DNA from: Labedella endophytica
GTDB taxonomy: Bacteria; Actinomycetota; Actinomycetes; Actinomycetales; Microbacteriaceae
Direction of reading: 5' to 3'
DNA length: 64,000 bases
NCBI RefSeq assembly: GCF_003990045.1
Contig: NZ_RZGZ01000002.1
Location: forward strand, 1,240,001-1,304,000
Below, in pieces: positions 10,618 through 19,483 of the stretch. Each line of letters opens with the position of its first letter. Position 1 is the stretch's first letter. The position numbers and the translations under genes are program-made. The notes beneath the pieces were generated by a model. That model made no database searches. It was not told where the DNA came from and was given only the letters and a program-made list of their open reading frames with translations.

Positions 10618-11018
10618 GGCGCACCGACACGACCATCAACCCGCAGCTCTCGCGCGTGATCTCGGAGACGGGCCACACGGACGGCATCGTCGTGACCGAC
10701 GCGGGTCTGCCCATCCCCGTCGGCAGCGAGCGCGTCGACCTCGCCTACCGGCCGGGCGCCCCGGCGTTCCTCGATGTGCTGGACACCGTGCTCGCCGAGC
10801 TCGTGGTGGAGGGCGCGACGGTCTCGAGCGAGATCCGCGATCGGAGCCCCGAGATGCTCGCGGCCCTGCGGGAGCGCCTCGAGCCGCTCGGCGTCGACAT
10901 CGTGTTCGTCCCCCACGTCGAGTTCAAGGAGCGCACGCACAGCGCGCGCGCGTTCGTCCGGTCGGGTGAGTACACTCCCTACGCGAACGTGATCCTCACC
11001 GCCGGTGTCGCGTATTGA
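10614..11018 (+). CDS. rbsD: RbsD-type D-ribose pyranase
   Basis: 134 residues, normal for RbsD. The catalytic histidine is in ETGHTDGIVVTDAGLPIP (His21), with the conserved C-terminal YTPYANVILTAGVAY. It interconverts beta-pyranose and beta-furanose forms so that ribokinase receives its substrate. Overlaps rbsK by 4 bases. A second RbsD/FucU-family protein lies at 32735-33196. Confidence 0.93.
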   Translation: MRRTDTTINPQLSRVISETGHTDGIVVTDAGLPIPVGSERVDLAYRPGAPAFLDVLDTVLAELVVEGATVSSEIRDRSPEMLAALRERLEPLGVDIVFVPHVEFKERTHSARAFVRSGEYTPYANVILTAGVAY

Positions 11019-11029
11019 GGGAGGCGCGG

Positions 11030-11896
11030 ATGACGACGACACGGCCCACGAGCGACGGACCGCCCGAGACCGACCAGCGCGCGGCCAGGGCGACGCGGCG
11101 TCGGCGCGGTCCGGTGCTCACGGGGACGATCGACCGCGAGGCCCCCGTCCCCATGTACCGGCAGCTCGCGCAGCGCATCGTCGAGGCCATCGACGAGCGC
11201 GGTCTCGGCCCGGGCGATCTACTCCCGGGCGAGCACCGACTCTGCGAGGAGTTCGGCGTCTCCCGTACCGTCGTGCGCCAGGCCCTCGCGCGGCTCGAGC
11301 ACCAGGGCGTGATCGAGCGCGTCAAGGGCAAGGGCACCTTCATCGCGCATCCCAAGACCCCCGAATCGCTCGTCCACACCCTCGCCGGGCTCTACGAGGA
11401 GGTCGCCGCGCGGGGCGGGCACGTGCACAGCGAGGTCCGACGACAGGAGCGTGAGCGCGCGTCCGTCGAGGTCGCCGATCAGCTGCGCGTACCGGTCGGA
11501 TCGGCGGTCGTCGTGATAGAACGACTGCGGTTCGTGGACGGGGAGCCCTGGTCCCTCAGCACCACGTGGCTGCCCGAGGACGTCGGGGCGGTCGCCCTCC
11601 ACGCCGACCTCCGCGACCGGTCGCTCTACGCGCTCCTGGCCGAGCACGGCATCCGTGCCGTGGAGGGCGTTCGCTCCGCCGAGGCGGCCATCGCCGACGA
11701 CGAGCAGGGATCGCTCCTGCGCACGGGTGTCGGTCAGCCCCTGCTCGTACTGCGGAGCGTGAGCTTCGACGAGAACGACCGGCCGATCGAGGCGTTCGTC
11801 GCGTACCACCGCGGCGACCGCAGCCGCTTCGAGTTCCAGCTGCGGGCGTCGCCGTCCGACATGAGCACGGCCGAACTCCGCCACACCCTCCTCTGA
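11030..11896 (+). CDS. GntR-family regulator, HutC/UTRA subfamily
   Basis: 288 residues from ATG 11030 (GGGAGG 5 bases upstream); TTG 11015 is the overlapping alternative. The winged helix (about 30-100) contains PMYRQLAQRIVEAIDERGLG and FGVSRTVVRQALARLEHQGV. The UTRA effector domain follows (VIERLRFVDGEPWSLSTTW, EAFVAYHRGDRSRFEF). UTRA proteins bind sugar phosphates or histidine derivatives. It is the last gene of the ribokinase-rbsD unit, making two unrelated regulators (SorC, HutC) in one small locus. Its stop is immediately followed by a 60-base hairpin. Confidence 0.9.
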   Translation: MTTTRPTSDGPPETDQRAARATRRRRGPVLTGTIDREAPVPMYRQLAQRIVEAIDERGLGPGDLLPGEHRLCEEFGVSRTVVRQALARLEHQGVIERVKGKGTFIAHPKTPESLVHTLAGLYEEVAARGGHVHSEVRRQERERASVEVADQLRVPVGSAVVVIERLRFVDGEPWSLSTTWLPEDVGAVALHADLRDRSLYALLAEHGIRAVEGVRSAEAAIADDEQGSLLRTGVGQPLLVLRSVSFDENDRPIEAFVAYHRGDRSRFEFQLRASPSDMSTAELRHTLL

Positions 11897-11956
11897 CCCC
11901 CCTGAAAACTTCCTATGTGCCCGAATTTTCGTGCACATAGGAAGTTTTCAGGGGGG
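11897..11956. repeat. CCCCTGAAAAC hairpin family, copy 1
   Basis: Perfect 24-base arms (11897-11920 and 11933-11956) around a 12-base loop CCGAATTTTCGT. The left arm reads CCCCCCTGAAAAC then TTCCTATGTGC. It begins immediately after the TGA of the HutC-type regulator. Copies at 41227-41287 and 51022-51081 share the outer CCCCTGAAAAC and the loop, while the inner stem differs with compensatory changes. Confidence 0.9.
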
Positions 11957-12054
11957 AGAGAGGGGAGGGGTCCGCCGAGGGGAGGATGTGCGAAGTCGGG
12001 GGTCCGGAGTACGCTCGGCCGTGCCGCCAGCGGCACGAACGAACGGATCCCACC

Positions 12055-13788
12055 GTGGCACTGCTCTCCCTGTCCCTGCGTTACGCGAAGCCCTACACGC
12101 GCTTCGTCGTGGCCGTCTTCATCCTGCAGCTGCTCTCCACGATCGCAGCCCTCTACCTCCCCAGCCTCAACGCGCAGATCATCGATCGCGGCGTCTCCAC
12201 GGGCGACACCGACTTCATCTGGTCCACGGGCATGACCATGCTCATGGTGTGCGTCGCTCAAGTGGTCACGGCGATCGCCGCCGTCTACTTCGGCGCGCGT
12301 ACCGCGATGTCGGTCGGCCGCGACATCCGGCGCGACGTGTACCGCAAGGTCGACGAGCTCAGCGGGCTCGAGATCGGCACGTTCGGCACCGCCACCCTCA
12401 TCACGCGCGGCACGAACGACGTGCAGCAGGTGCAGATGCTCGTGCTCATGACGCTCAATTTCATGGTCTCGGCGCCGATCATGTGCATCGGCGGCATCAT
12501 CATGGCCCTCCGGGAGGACGCCGGGCTGTCGTGGCTCGTCTGGGTATCCGTCCCCGTCCTCTTCATCATCGTGAGCGTGCTCGTCGGCATCCTCCTCCCC
12601 CTCTTCCGCCTCATGCAGGACCGGATCGACGGCATCAACGGCGTGCTGCGCGAGCAGATCACCGGCATCCGTGTGATCCGCGCCTTCGTGCGCGAGCCGT
12701 ACGAATCCGAGCGCTACCGCCTCGCGAACGAGCGGCTCACACGCGTGTCGATCCGCGTGGGCAACGTCTTCGTGCTCATGTTCCCGGTGATCATGATGGT
12801 GCTCCACCTGGCGACGGCCGCCGTGCTGTGGTTCGGCGGCCAGCGCGTGGACGCCGGCGAGATGCAGGTGGGATCGCTCACCGCTTTCCTCCAGTACCTG
12901 CTCCAGATCCTCACCGCCGTGATGATGGGCGTCTTCATGGTCATGATGATCCCGCGCGCGGTCGTCTGCGCCGAGCGCATCCAGCAGGTGCTCGGCACGG
13001 TCACGGGCCTCACGGTGCCCGTGGGCGGCGCCGCCACTCCGACGACCGGCCGCGTCGAGTTCTCCCACGTGAGCTTCGGCTACCCGGGGGCCGAGCGGCC
13101 CGTGCTCGACGACGTCTCGTTCACCGCCGAGCCCGGTGAGACCACCGCGATCGTCGGATCGACGGGCGCGGGGAAGTCGACCCTCGTGTCCCTCATCCCC
13201 CGCCTCATGGACCCGCAGAGCGGCACGGTGTCCGTCGACGGGACGCCCGTCTCCGAGTTGACGCGGGATCAGATCGCCTCCGTCGTGGGGCTCGTGCCCC
13301 AGAAGCCGTACCTCTTCTCCGGCACCGTCGCGACCAACCTCCGGTTCGGCCGCGACGACGCGAGCGACCCGGAGCTGTGGGACGCCCTGCGGGTGGCACA
13401 GGGTGCCGACTTCGTCTCCGCGAAGCCCGAGGGCCTCGACACCCCCATCTCGCAGGGCGGCACCAACGTCTCGGGCGGGCAGCGGCAGCGCCTCTGCATC
13501 GCGCGGGCTCTCGTCGCGAAACCGCGCGTCTACCTCTTCGACGACTCGTTCTCGGCGCTCGACGTTGCGACGGACGCGCGCTTGCGCGCCTCCCTCGGCG
13601 ACGCCACGGGCGGGGCGACCGTCATCATCGTGGCCCAGCGCGTCTCCACGATCCGCGAGGCCGACCAGATCATCGTGCTCGACGCCGGCCGCGTCGTCGG
13701 CCGCGGTACGCACGACGAGCTCCTGGAGACGAACGACACCTATCGCGAGATCGTGCAATCGCAGTTGAGCGTGGAGGGGGTGGCCTGA
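12055..13788 (+). CDS. ABC exporter subunit A (TMD-NBD) with degenerate Walker B
   Basis: 577 residues from GTG 12055 (VALLSLSLRYAKPYTRF); an in-frame ATG at 11986 lies in sequence unlike the family. Six-helix type I exporter domain (about 1-320), then the ATPase domain: Walker A VGSTGAGKSTL, signature VSGGQRQR, Walker B YLFDDSFSALD. The catalytic Glu after Walker B is Asp, which marks the degenerate subunit of a heterodimer. It overlaps the next exporter gene by one base; both would form one drug, lipid or peptide exporter. Unlinked to the neighbouring sugar genes. Confidence 0.9.
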   Translation: MALLSLSLRYAKPYTRFVVAVFILQLLSTIAALYLPSLNAQIIDRGVSTGDTDFIWSTGMTMLMVCVAQVVTAIAAVYFGARTAMSVGRDIRRDVYRKVDELSGLEIGTFGTATLITRGTNDVQQVQMLVLMTLNFMVSAPIMCIGGIIMALREDAGLSWLVWVSVPVLFIIVSVLVGILLPLFRLMQDRIDGINGVLREQITGIRVIRAFVREPYESERYRLANERLTRVSIRVGNVFVLMFPVIMMVLHLATAAVLWFGGQRVDAGEMQVGSLTAFLQYLLQILTAVMMGVFMVMMIPRAVVCAERIQQVLGTVTGLTVPVGGAATPTTGRVEFSHVSFGYPGAERPVLDDVSFTAEPGETTAIVGSTGAGKSTLVSLIPRLMDPQSGTVSVDGTPVSELTRDQIASVVGLVPQKPYLFSGTVATNLRFGRDDASDPELWDALRVAQGADFVSAKPEGLDTPISQGGTNVSGGQRQRLCIARALVAKPRVYLFDDSFSALDVATDARLRASLGDATGGATVIIVAQRVSTIREADQIIVLDAGRVVGRGTHDELLETNDTYREIVQSQLSVEGVA

Positions 13789-15884
13789 TGGCACGCCGGA
13801 AGAAGCAGGACGACGTCGACACCGCCGACACCACGGGCGTCTCCCCCGCGACCCCCGACGCCACGGGCGCGGAGGCGGACGAATACATGCCCTCGGGTGG
13901 TGACGGCGACATGTTCGGCGACATGCCCGCCCGCAAGGCGCAGCAGTTCTGGCCGTCGGCGAAGCGACTCTTCGGTCTCCTCGTGCCCGAGAAGGTGAAG
14001 ATGTGGCTCGTCGTGGCGCTCGTCACGGTGTCCGTCGTCCTCACCGTCATCGCCCCGAAGGTGCTCGGGCAGGCCATGGACGTGATCTTCAACGGCGTCA
14101 TCGGATCGCAACTGCCCTCCGGAGTGCCGCTCTCCGTGGTCGTCGATCAGGCGCGCGCCGACGGCAACGACGACTATGCCGATCTCCTCGAGAAGGCGCA
14201 GATCGTGCCAGGCTCCGGCATCGACTTCACGACGCTCGGCCGACTCATCCTCATCGTGCTCGCGCTCTACGTGGTCGCCTCCACGCTCATGTGGGCGCAG
14301 GGCTTCGTGCTCAACGCCCTCGTGATGCGCGTGGTCTTCCGCCTCCGCCAGGACATCGAGGCGAAGATCAACCGACTGCCCCTCAGCTACTTCGACACCC
14401 GCCAGCGCGGCGACATCATGTCGCGCGTCACGAACGACGTCGACAACATCCAGACGGCCCTGCAGCAGGCCTTCTCGCAGCTCGTCCAGTCGGCGCTCAC
14501 GATCATCGGCATCGCGGCGATGATGTTCATCGTCTCGTGGCAGCTCGCGCTCATCGCCCTGATCTCCCTGCCGCTCTCCGCGATCATCGCCGGGGTCATC
14601 GGTGTGCGATCGCAGAAGCTCTTCGCGGCCCAGTGGAAGAACACCGGGTCGCTCAACGGACACATCGAGGAGTCCTTCTCCGGGCTCGAGCTCGTGCGCG
14701 TGTTCGGCCGCGACCGTGAGATGCTCGCCGAGTTCGACGACCGCAACGAGAAGCTCTACCGGGCCTCGTTCGGAGCGCAGTTCGTCTCCGGCATGATCAT
14801 GCCCTCGATGATGTTCGTGTCCTACCTCTCGTACGTGCTCATCGCGGTGGCCGGCGGTCTCCGGGTGGCCTCCGGCCAGATCACCCTGGGAGACGCGACC
14901 GCGTTCATCCAGTACTCGCGGGAGTTCTCCCAGCCGGTGAGCCAGCTCGCCGGCATGGCGAACATGCTCCAGTCGGGCGTGGCCTCGGCGGAGCGCACGT
15001 TCGAGCTGCTCGACGCGGACGAGGAGAGCGCCGACGAGCCCACGTCGACGCTGCCCGGCCGCACCGACGGCCACGTCGAGTTCCAGGGTGTGTCCTTCGG
15101 CTACGCCGCGGACACGCCGCTCATCGATGACCTGTCGTTCTCCGTGCAACCCGGACAGACCGTCGCGATCGTCGGCCCGACAGGGGCAGGCAAGACCACC
15201 CTCGTGAACCTCGTCATGCGGTTCTACGAGCTGAACGGCGGACGCATCCTGCTGGACGGCACCGACGTCACGACGCTGTCGCGCGCCGACCTCCGCTCAC
15301 AGGTGGGCATGGTGCTGCAGGACGCCTGGCTGTTCGAGGGCACCATCCGCGAGAACATCCGCTACGGGCGACTCGACGCCACCGATGAGGAGGTGCTCGA
15401 CGCCGCGACGGCCACGATGGTCGACCGCTTCGTCCGTCGCCTGCCCGAGGGCTACGACATGGTGATCGACGCGGACGGCGGATCCGTGTCCGCGGGCGAG
15501 CGCCAGCTGATCACGATCGCCCGGGCGTTCATCGCCCAGCCGTCGCTCCTGATCCTCGACGAGGCGACGTCGTCGGTCGACACGCGCACGGAACTCCTCG
15601 TGCAGCACGCCATGGCGGCGCTGCGCTCCGACCGCACCTCGTTCGTCATCGCCCATCGCTTGTCCACCATCCGCGACGCCGACACCATCCTCGTCATGGA
15701 GAACGGCAGCATCGTGGAGCAGGGCAACCACGAGGAGCTCCTCGAACGCCAGGGCGCCTACTACACGCTCTACATGACGCAGTTCCGCGGCGGCGAGGCC
15801 GATGCGGGATCCGACGCCGCGACGGTCGGGGCCGGCGGCGACACGGCGCCGAGTGCGCCAGGGGAGCAGCGCGCGATCGACTGA
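13788..15884 (+). CDS. ABC exporter subunit B (TMD-NBD) with canonical Walker B
   Basis: 698 residues from ATG 13788 (GGAGGGGG upstream, start overlapping the previous TGA). An extra hydrophilic N-terminal ~40 residues (TADTTGVSPATPDATG) precede the transmembrane domain, and an extracytoplasmic loop follows TM1 (QLPSGVPLSVVVDQ region). ATPase domain: Walker A VGPTGAGKTTL, signature SVSAGERQ instead of LSGGQ, Walker B LLILDEATSSVD with the catalytic Glu. Together with subunit A one ATP site is canonical (Walker of B, signature of A) and the other degenerate, as in TM287/288- or BmrCD-type exporters. Confidence 0.92.
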   Translation: MARRKKQDDVDTADTTGVSPATPDATGAEADEYMPSGGDGDMFGDMPARKAQQFWPSAKRLFGLLVPEKVKMWLVVALVTVSVVLTVIAPKVLGQAMDVIFNGVIGSQLPSGVPLSVVVDQARADGNDDYADLLEKAQIVPGSGIDFTTLGRLILIVLALYVVASTLMWAQGFVLNALVMRVVFRLRQDIEAKINRLPLSYFDTRQRGDIMSRVTNDVDNIQTALQQAFSQLVQSALTIIGIAAMMFIVSWQLALIALISLPLSAIIAGVIGVRSQKLFAAQWKNTGSLNGHIEESFSGLELVRVFGRDREMLAEFDDRNEKLYRASFGAQFVSGMIMPSMMFVSYLSYVLIAVAGGLRVASGQITLGDATAFIQYSREFSQPVSQLAGMANMLQSGVASAERTFELLDADEESADEPTSTLPGRTDGHVEFQGVSFGYAADTPLIDDLSFSVQPGQTVAIVGPTGAGKTTLVNLVMRFYELNGGRILLDGTDVTTLSRADLRSQVGMVLQDAWLFEGTIRENIRYGRLDATDEEVLDAATATMVDRFVRRLPEGYDMVIDADGGSVSAGERQLITIARAFIAQPSLLILDEATSSVDTRTELLVQHAMAALRSDRTSFVIAHRLSTIRDADTILVMENGSIVEQGNHEELLERQGAYYTLYMTQFRGGEADAGSDAATVGAGGDTAPSAPGEQRAID

Positions 15885-15900
15885 CCCGGCTCGCCAACGT

Positions 15901-15927
15901 GCGGACGAGCGGACGAGCGGACGAGCG
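15901..15927. repeat. 8-base tandem repeat GCGGACGA, about 3.4 copies
   Basis: Three full GCGGACGA units plus GCG lie in the gap between the ABC exporter and the osmoprotectant importer. The rest of 15885-16064 shows no gene; GAGGAA near 16050 is the ribosome-binding site of the next gene. Confidence 0.75.
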
Positions 15928-16064
15928 CGGCCATAGCTACGTGCACGCCTGGAGTCAAGGATTTGCGGGGAATGACGTGCGGGGTGTGCCCGTGCCCCGA
16001 ATGGTGCTTGAGTAGAACGTCCGGCACATGTCGATTCGCAGGAAGCTGCGAGGAATGAGCCCCC

Positions 16065-16928
16065 ATGGTCATCGAGTTCCGATCCGTTTCGAAGAAGTTC
16101 CCTGATGGCACGGTCGCCGTCGAGGACTTCAGCCTCGAGCTTCCGAGCGGAAAGGCGACGGTGTTCGTCGGCTCGTCCGGGTCGGGAAAGACGACGCTCT
16201 TGCGCATGATCAACCGGATGGTCGAGCCGACCTCCGGGCAGATTCTCATCGACGGTGTCGACGTTGCCACGCGCGATCGCGTGCAGCTGCGACGCAGCAT
16301 CGGGTACGTCCTGCAAGCGGCGGGGCTGCTTCCGCACCGCACGGTTCTGCACAACGTCGCGACGGTGCCGCTCCTCCAGCGCACCGACCGGGCGAAGGCA
16401 CGCGAGAGCGCCCTCGAGCTGCTCGACAAGGTCGGGCTCGACCGCAGGCTGGCAGGCCGCTACCCACGGCAGCTGTCCGGCGGGCAGCAGCAGCGAGTCG
16501 GGGTCGCACGAGCCCTGGCGAGCGACCCGAACATCCTGCTCATGGACGAGCCCTTCGGCGCGGTCGACCCGATCGTGCGCGCGGAGCTCCAGGTCGAGCT
16601 GAACCGGCTCCAGCGGGAGCTCGGCAAGACCGTCGTCTTCGTCACCCACGACATCGACGAGGCGTTCCTCATCGCGGACCAGGTCGTCATCCTGAAGCAG
16701 GGTGGACGCATCGCGCAGGTCGGAACCCCGGCGCAGATCCTGAGTGCGCCGGCCGACGACTTCGTCGCGAGCTTCATCGGCGCGGACAAGGGCCAGCGCG
16801 ACCTGCATCTACAGGAGAGGTCGGGGGACGACGGGCTCACGCTCGTCGTCGATCAGGACGGCCGGCCCACGGGCGTCCTCGCGTCGTCCAGACCCTCGGC
16901 GCCCTCCGAGGACGGCACCGTCTCGTGA
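16065..16928 (+). CDS. Osmoprotectant (glycine betaine/choline-type) ABC transporter ATPase
   Basis: 287 residues. Walker A VGSSGSGKTTLLRMINRM (the RMINR form is typical of OpuA/OpuC/ProV ATPases), Q-loop YVLQAAGLLPHRTV, signature LSGGQQQRVGVARAL, Walker B ILLMDEPFGAVDPI, H-loop VTHDIDEAF. The C-terminal tail is short, with no full CBS pair. It energises uptake of compatible solutes with the two following permeases and lipoprotein. It overlaps the next gene by 4 bases (GTGA). Confidence 0.92.
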   Translation: MVIEFRSVSKKFPDGTVAVEDFSLELPSGKATVFVGSSGSGKTTLLRMINRMVEPTSGQILIDGVDVATRDRVQLRRSIGYVLQAAGLLPHRTVLHNVATVPLLQRTDRAKARESALELLDKVGLDRRLAGRYPRQLSGGQQQRVGVARALASDPNILLMDEPFGAVDPIVRAELQVELNRLQRELGKTVVFVTHDIDEAFLIADQVVILKQGGRIAQVGTPAQILSAPADDFVASFIGADKGQRDLHLQERSGDDGLTLVVDQDGRPTGVLASSRPSAPSEDGTVS

Positions 16929-17623
16929 GTTGGACGCTGGCGAACCTCGATCTCATCCTCGAGCTCACGCTCGAACACATCCGTCTCGCCATCATCCCGA
17001 TCATCGCGAGCTTCGTGCTCTCGATCCCGCTCGGCTGGATCGCCATCCGCAACCGCGTGACGCGGGCCATCGTCATCACCTCGGGCAGCCTGCTCTACAC
17101 GATCCCCTCACTGCCGCTCTTCGTGATCCTGCCGCTCATCATCGGGTCGCGCGTGCTCGACGACATCAACCTCATCGTCGCCCTGAGCATCTACGGGGTC
17201 GCCGTCATGGTGCGGTCGGCGGCGGACGGGCTCGCCTCGGTCGACAGAGTGACCCTGGACGCGGCGACCGCGATGGGTTTCTCGGGGTGGACGAGGTTCT
17301 GGCGCGTACAGCTGCCGCTCGCGGGGCCGGTGCTGCTCGCGGGCATCCGCGTGGTCTCGGTCAGCACCATCGCCCTGGTGTCGGTCGGCGTGATCATCGG
17401 CTCGAGCAACCTCGGCGACCTCTTCCGCGACGGCAAGAATCGGCAGATCCTGGAAGAAGTCGGGGTCGGCATCATCATGAGCCTGCTGCTGGCGCTCATC
17501 TTCGACGTCATCATCGTCCTGATCGGGCGGGTACTGCTCCCGTGGAATCGCACGGCGACGAGCGGGGAGACCGAGCGGCAGGCCGACCCCGTCGATCCGA
17601 CCCAGCTCGGTGTGAGGGTCTGA
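16925..17623 (+). CDS. Osmoprotectant ABC transporter permease 1
   Basis: 232 residues from GTG 16925. Several hydrophobic helices and the OpuCB/OpuCD features LLYTIPSLPLFVILPLIIG and the EAA-like loop VTLDAATAMGFSGWTRFWRV (contact with the ATPase). Translationally coupled to the ATPase gene. Partner of the second permease. Confidence 0.92.
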   Translation: MSWTLANLDLILELTLEHIRLAIIPIIASFVLSIPLGWIAIRNRVTRAIVITSGSLLYTIPSLPLFVILPLIIGSRVLDDINLIVALSIYGVAVMVRSAADGLASVDRVTLDAATAMGFSGWTRFWRVQLPLAGPVLLAGIRVVSVSTIALVSVGVIIGSSNLGDLFRDGKNRQILEEVGVGIIMSLLLALIFDVIIVLIGRVLLPWNRTATSGETERQADPVDPTQLGVRV

Positions 17624-17624
17624 C

Positions 17625-18386
17625 ATGGATCTGATCCTCGGCGCCCTCGGCTACATCTTCGACCCGGTCAACTGGGGTGCGGGAGCCGTCCAGCCCGGCG
17701 CGATCGGCGGACTGCTGCTCGAGCACCTGAGACTGACCGCGCTGTGTGTCGGAATCGCTCTCGTCATCGCCCTGCCTCTCGGCTTCTACATCGGTCACAC
17801 GGGGCGTGCGCGCCAGTTCGTGATCGGATTCACGGGGGCGATGCGCGCCCTCCCGACCCTCGGCCTGCTGTACTTCTTCTTCACCCTCTTCGCGTTCTCA
17901 CTGTCGTTCCTGCCCGCCGCGAACCTCGCGGTGGTGATCTCGCTCATCATCCTCGCCATCCCGTCGATCCTCGCGGGCGCCTATTCGGGGCTCGAGTCCG
18001 TGGATCGCGAGACGATCGACGCCTCCCGCGCACTCGGGATGACGGAGTTCCAGATCCTCTGGCAGGTCGAGATACCGCTCGCCCTCCCCCTCATCGTCGG
18101 CGGTATCCGCGCCTCGGTGCTGCAGGTGATCGCGACCGCCACGGTGGCCGCCTACATCGGGGTCGGCGGTCTCGGCCGGATCATCCTCACCGGTATCGGC
18201 ACCAACGACTACGACCGCATACTCGGTGGCGCCCTGCTCGTCACCGCCCTGGCGCTGGTCGTCGACGGAGCCTTCGCGCTGCTGCAGTGGCTGGCCGCAG
18301 TGGGCACGGCCCCGCGCGGGGCGCGAGACACCGACGGTGATGCAACCCGTGCCCCTCTATCGGCGGAACCCGCCACCCAACAATGA
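17625..18386 (+). CDS. Osmoprotectant ABC transporter permease 2
   Basis: 253 residues. Hydrophobic helices with RALPTLGLLYFFFTLFAF, the EAA-type loop IDASRALGMTEFQILWQVEI and AAYIGVGGLGRIILTGI, all typical of OpuCB/YehW-type permeases. Starts one base after the previous stop. Two different permeases plus one ATPase and a lipoprotein is the standard OpuC/OsmF arrangement. Confidence 0.92.
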   Translation: MDLILGALGYIFDPVNWGAGAVQPGAIGGLLLEHLRLTALCVGIALVIALPLGFYIGHTGRARQFVIGFTGAMRALPTLGLLYFFFTLFAFSLSFLPAANLAVVISLIILAIPSILAGAYSGLESVDRETIDASRALGMTEFQILWQVEIPLALPLIVGGIRASVLQVIATATVAAYIGVGGLGRIILTGIGTNDYDRILGGALLVTALALVVDGAFALLQWLAAVGTAPRGARDTDGDATRAPLSAEPATQQ

Positions 18387-18397
18387 GAAGGAACCCC

Positions 18398-19348
18398 ATG
18401 TCCACAGCACATCGCACCACCAGATTGCTCGTCGGCGGTATCGCCGTCGGAGCGATGGTCGCCCTTGCGGGTTGCGCCTCAGCCGACCCCACCGCTCCCG
18501 CAGACTCGGCGGACGGGGCGACGGGCGACCAGATCGTCGTCGGCTCGTTCGCCTTCCCCGAGAGCGAGATCACCATGGAGATCTACGCGCAGGCCCTCGA
18601 GGCGGCCGGATTCGACGTCGACACGCAGCCGAACATCGGTCCGCGCCAGCAGACCATTCCGGCGCTGCAGGACGGCTCGATCAACCTCATCCCCGAGTTC
18701 AACGGCAACCTGCTCGCCTATTACGACCCGGAGTACACCGAGCGCACGACCGAAGAGGTCGACGCAGCACTCGTCCAGGCCGTCGCGGTCGACGGCCTCC
18801 AGGTGCTCGACTCGGCGCCCGGGGAGGACAAGGACGCATACGTCGTCACCCGCGAGACCGCTGAGGCGAACGATCTCACCGAGATCGGCGACCTCAGCGC
18901 CCTCGTGCCCTTCACCCTCGGCGCCAATTCCCAGTTCGCCGAGCTCCCCTACGGCATCCCCGGTCTCAAGGACGTCTACGGCGTCGGCGTGAACCCCGGC
19001 GATGTCGAGTTCCTCGCTATCGAGGACTTCGGCGGTCCCGACACCGTGCAGGCACTGACCGACGGCACGGTGCAGGTCGCCGACATCTACACGACGTCTC
19101 CCGCCATCCTGACGGAGGATCTCGTCGTGCTTGAGGATCCCGAGGCGCTGATCTCCTCGCAGAACGTCATCCCCCTGGTGTCGGACGCGATCTACACCGA
19201 CGAGCTCGCCGACGTGCTGAACGGCATCTCGGCCGAGCTCACCACCGACGACCTGATCGCGCTGCGCGACCGGGTGGAGGGTGACGAGAAGGCGTCGGCC
19301 GGGACCGCGGCCGCCGACTGGCTGGAGGAGAAGGGCCTGCTCGAGTAG
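18398..19348 (+). CDS. Osmoprotectant ABC transporter substrate-binding lipoprotein
   Basis: 316 residues from ATG 18398 (GAAGGA 6 bases upstream); ATG 18383 overlaps the permease stop but has no site. Lipoprotein signal peptide with lipobox LAGC at about residues 23-26. The mature part is an OpuAC/OsmF-type binding fold: IVVGSFAFPESEITMEIYAQ, NIGPRQQTIPAL, LIPEFNGNLLAYY, and the C-terminal DWLEEKGLL. It should bind a quaternary amine (betaine, choline, carnitine); I cannot say which. Last gene before a strong terminator. Confidence 0.92.
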   Translation: MSTAHRTTRLLVGGIAVGAMVALAGCASADPTAPADSADGATGDQIVVGSFAFPESEITMEIYAQALEAAGFDVDTQPNIGPRQQTIPALQDGSINLIPEFNGNLLAYYDPEYTERTTEEVDAALVQAVAVDGLQVLDSAPGEDKDAYVVTRETAEANDLTEIGDLSALVPFTLGANSQFAELPYGIPGLKDVYGVGVNPGDVEFLAIEDFGGPDTVQALTDGTVQVADIYTTSPAILTEDLVVLEDPEALISSQNVIPLVSDAIYTDELADVLNGISAELTTDDLIALRDRVEGDEKASAGTAAADWLEEKGLLE

Positions 19349-19388
19349 CGGGAGCCCCCACCCACTCGCCTCGCCATCGCGCGAGGTC

Positions 19389-19430
19389 TCACGGAAGCCC
19401 CTTCGCCGACCGGCGGAGGGGCTTCCGTGA
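19389..19430. terminator. Bidirectional hairpin terminator
   Basis: TCACGGAAGCCCCTTCGCCG pairs with CGGCGGAGGGGCTTCCGTGA around a 2-base loop (one G-U pair). It lies between the osmoprotectant lipoprotein stop (19348) and the oppositely transcribed gene ending at 19484. Confidence 0.85.
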
Positions 19431-19483
19431 TGCTCGGCCCAGCCGCTCCTCGGCGGACGTCGTCGACGGTCGCGATGGACGCT

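Noticed and set aside
11734-13794. Minus-strand open frame of 686 codons opposite the ABC exporter
   Set aside because: Its His/Asp/Glu-rich product mirrors the codon pattern of the plus-strand exporter and has no family match that I can see.
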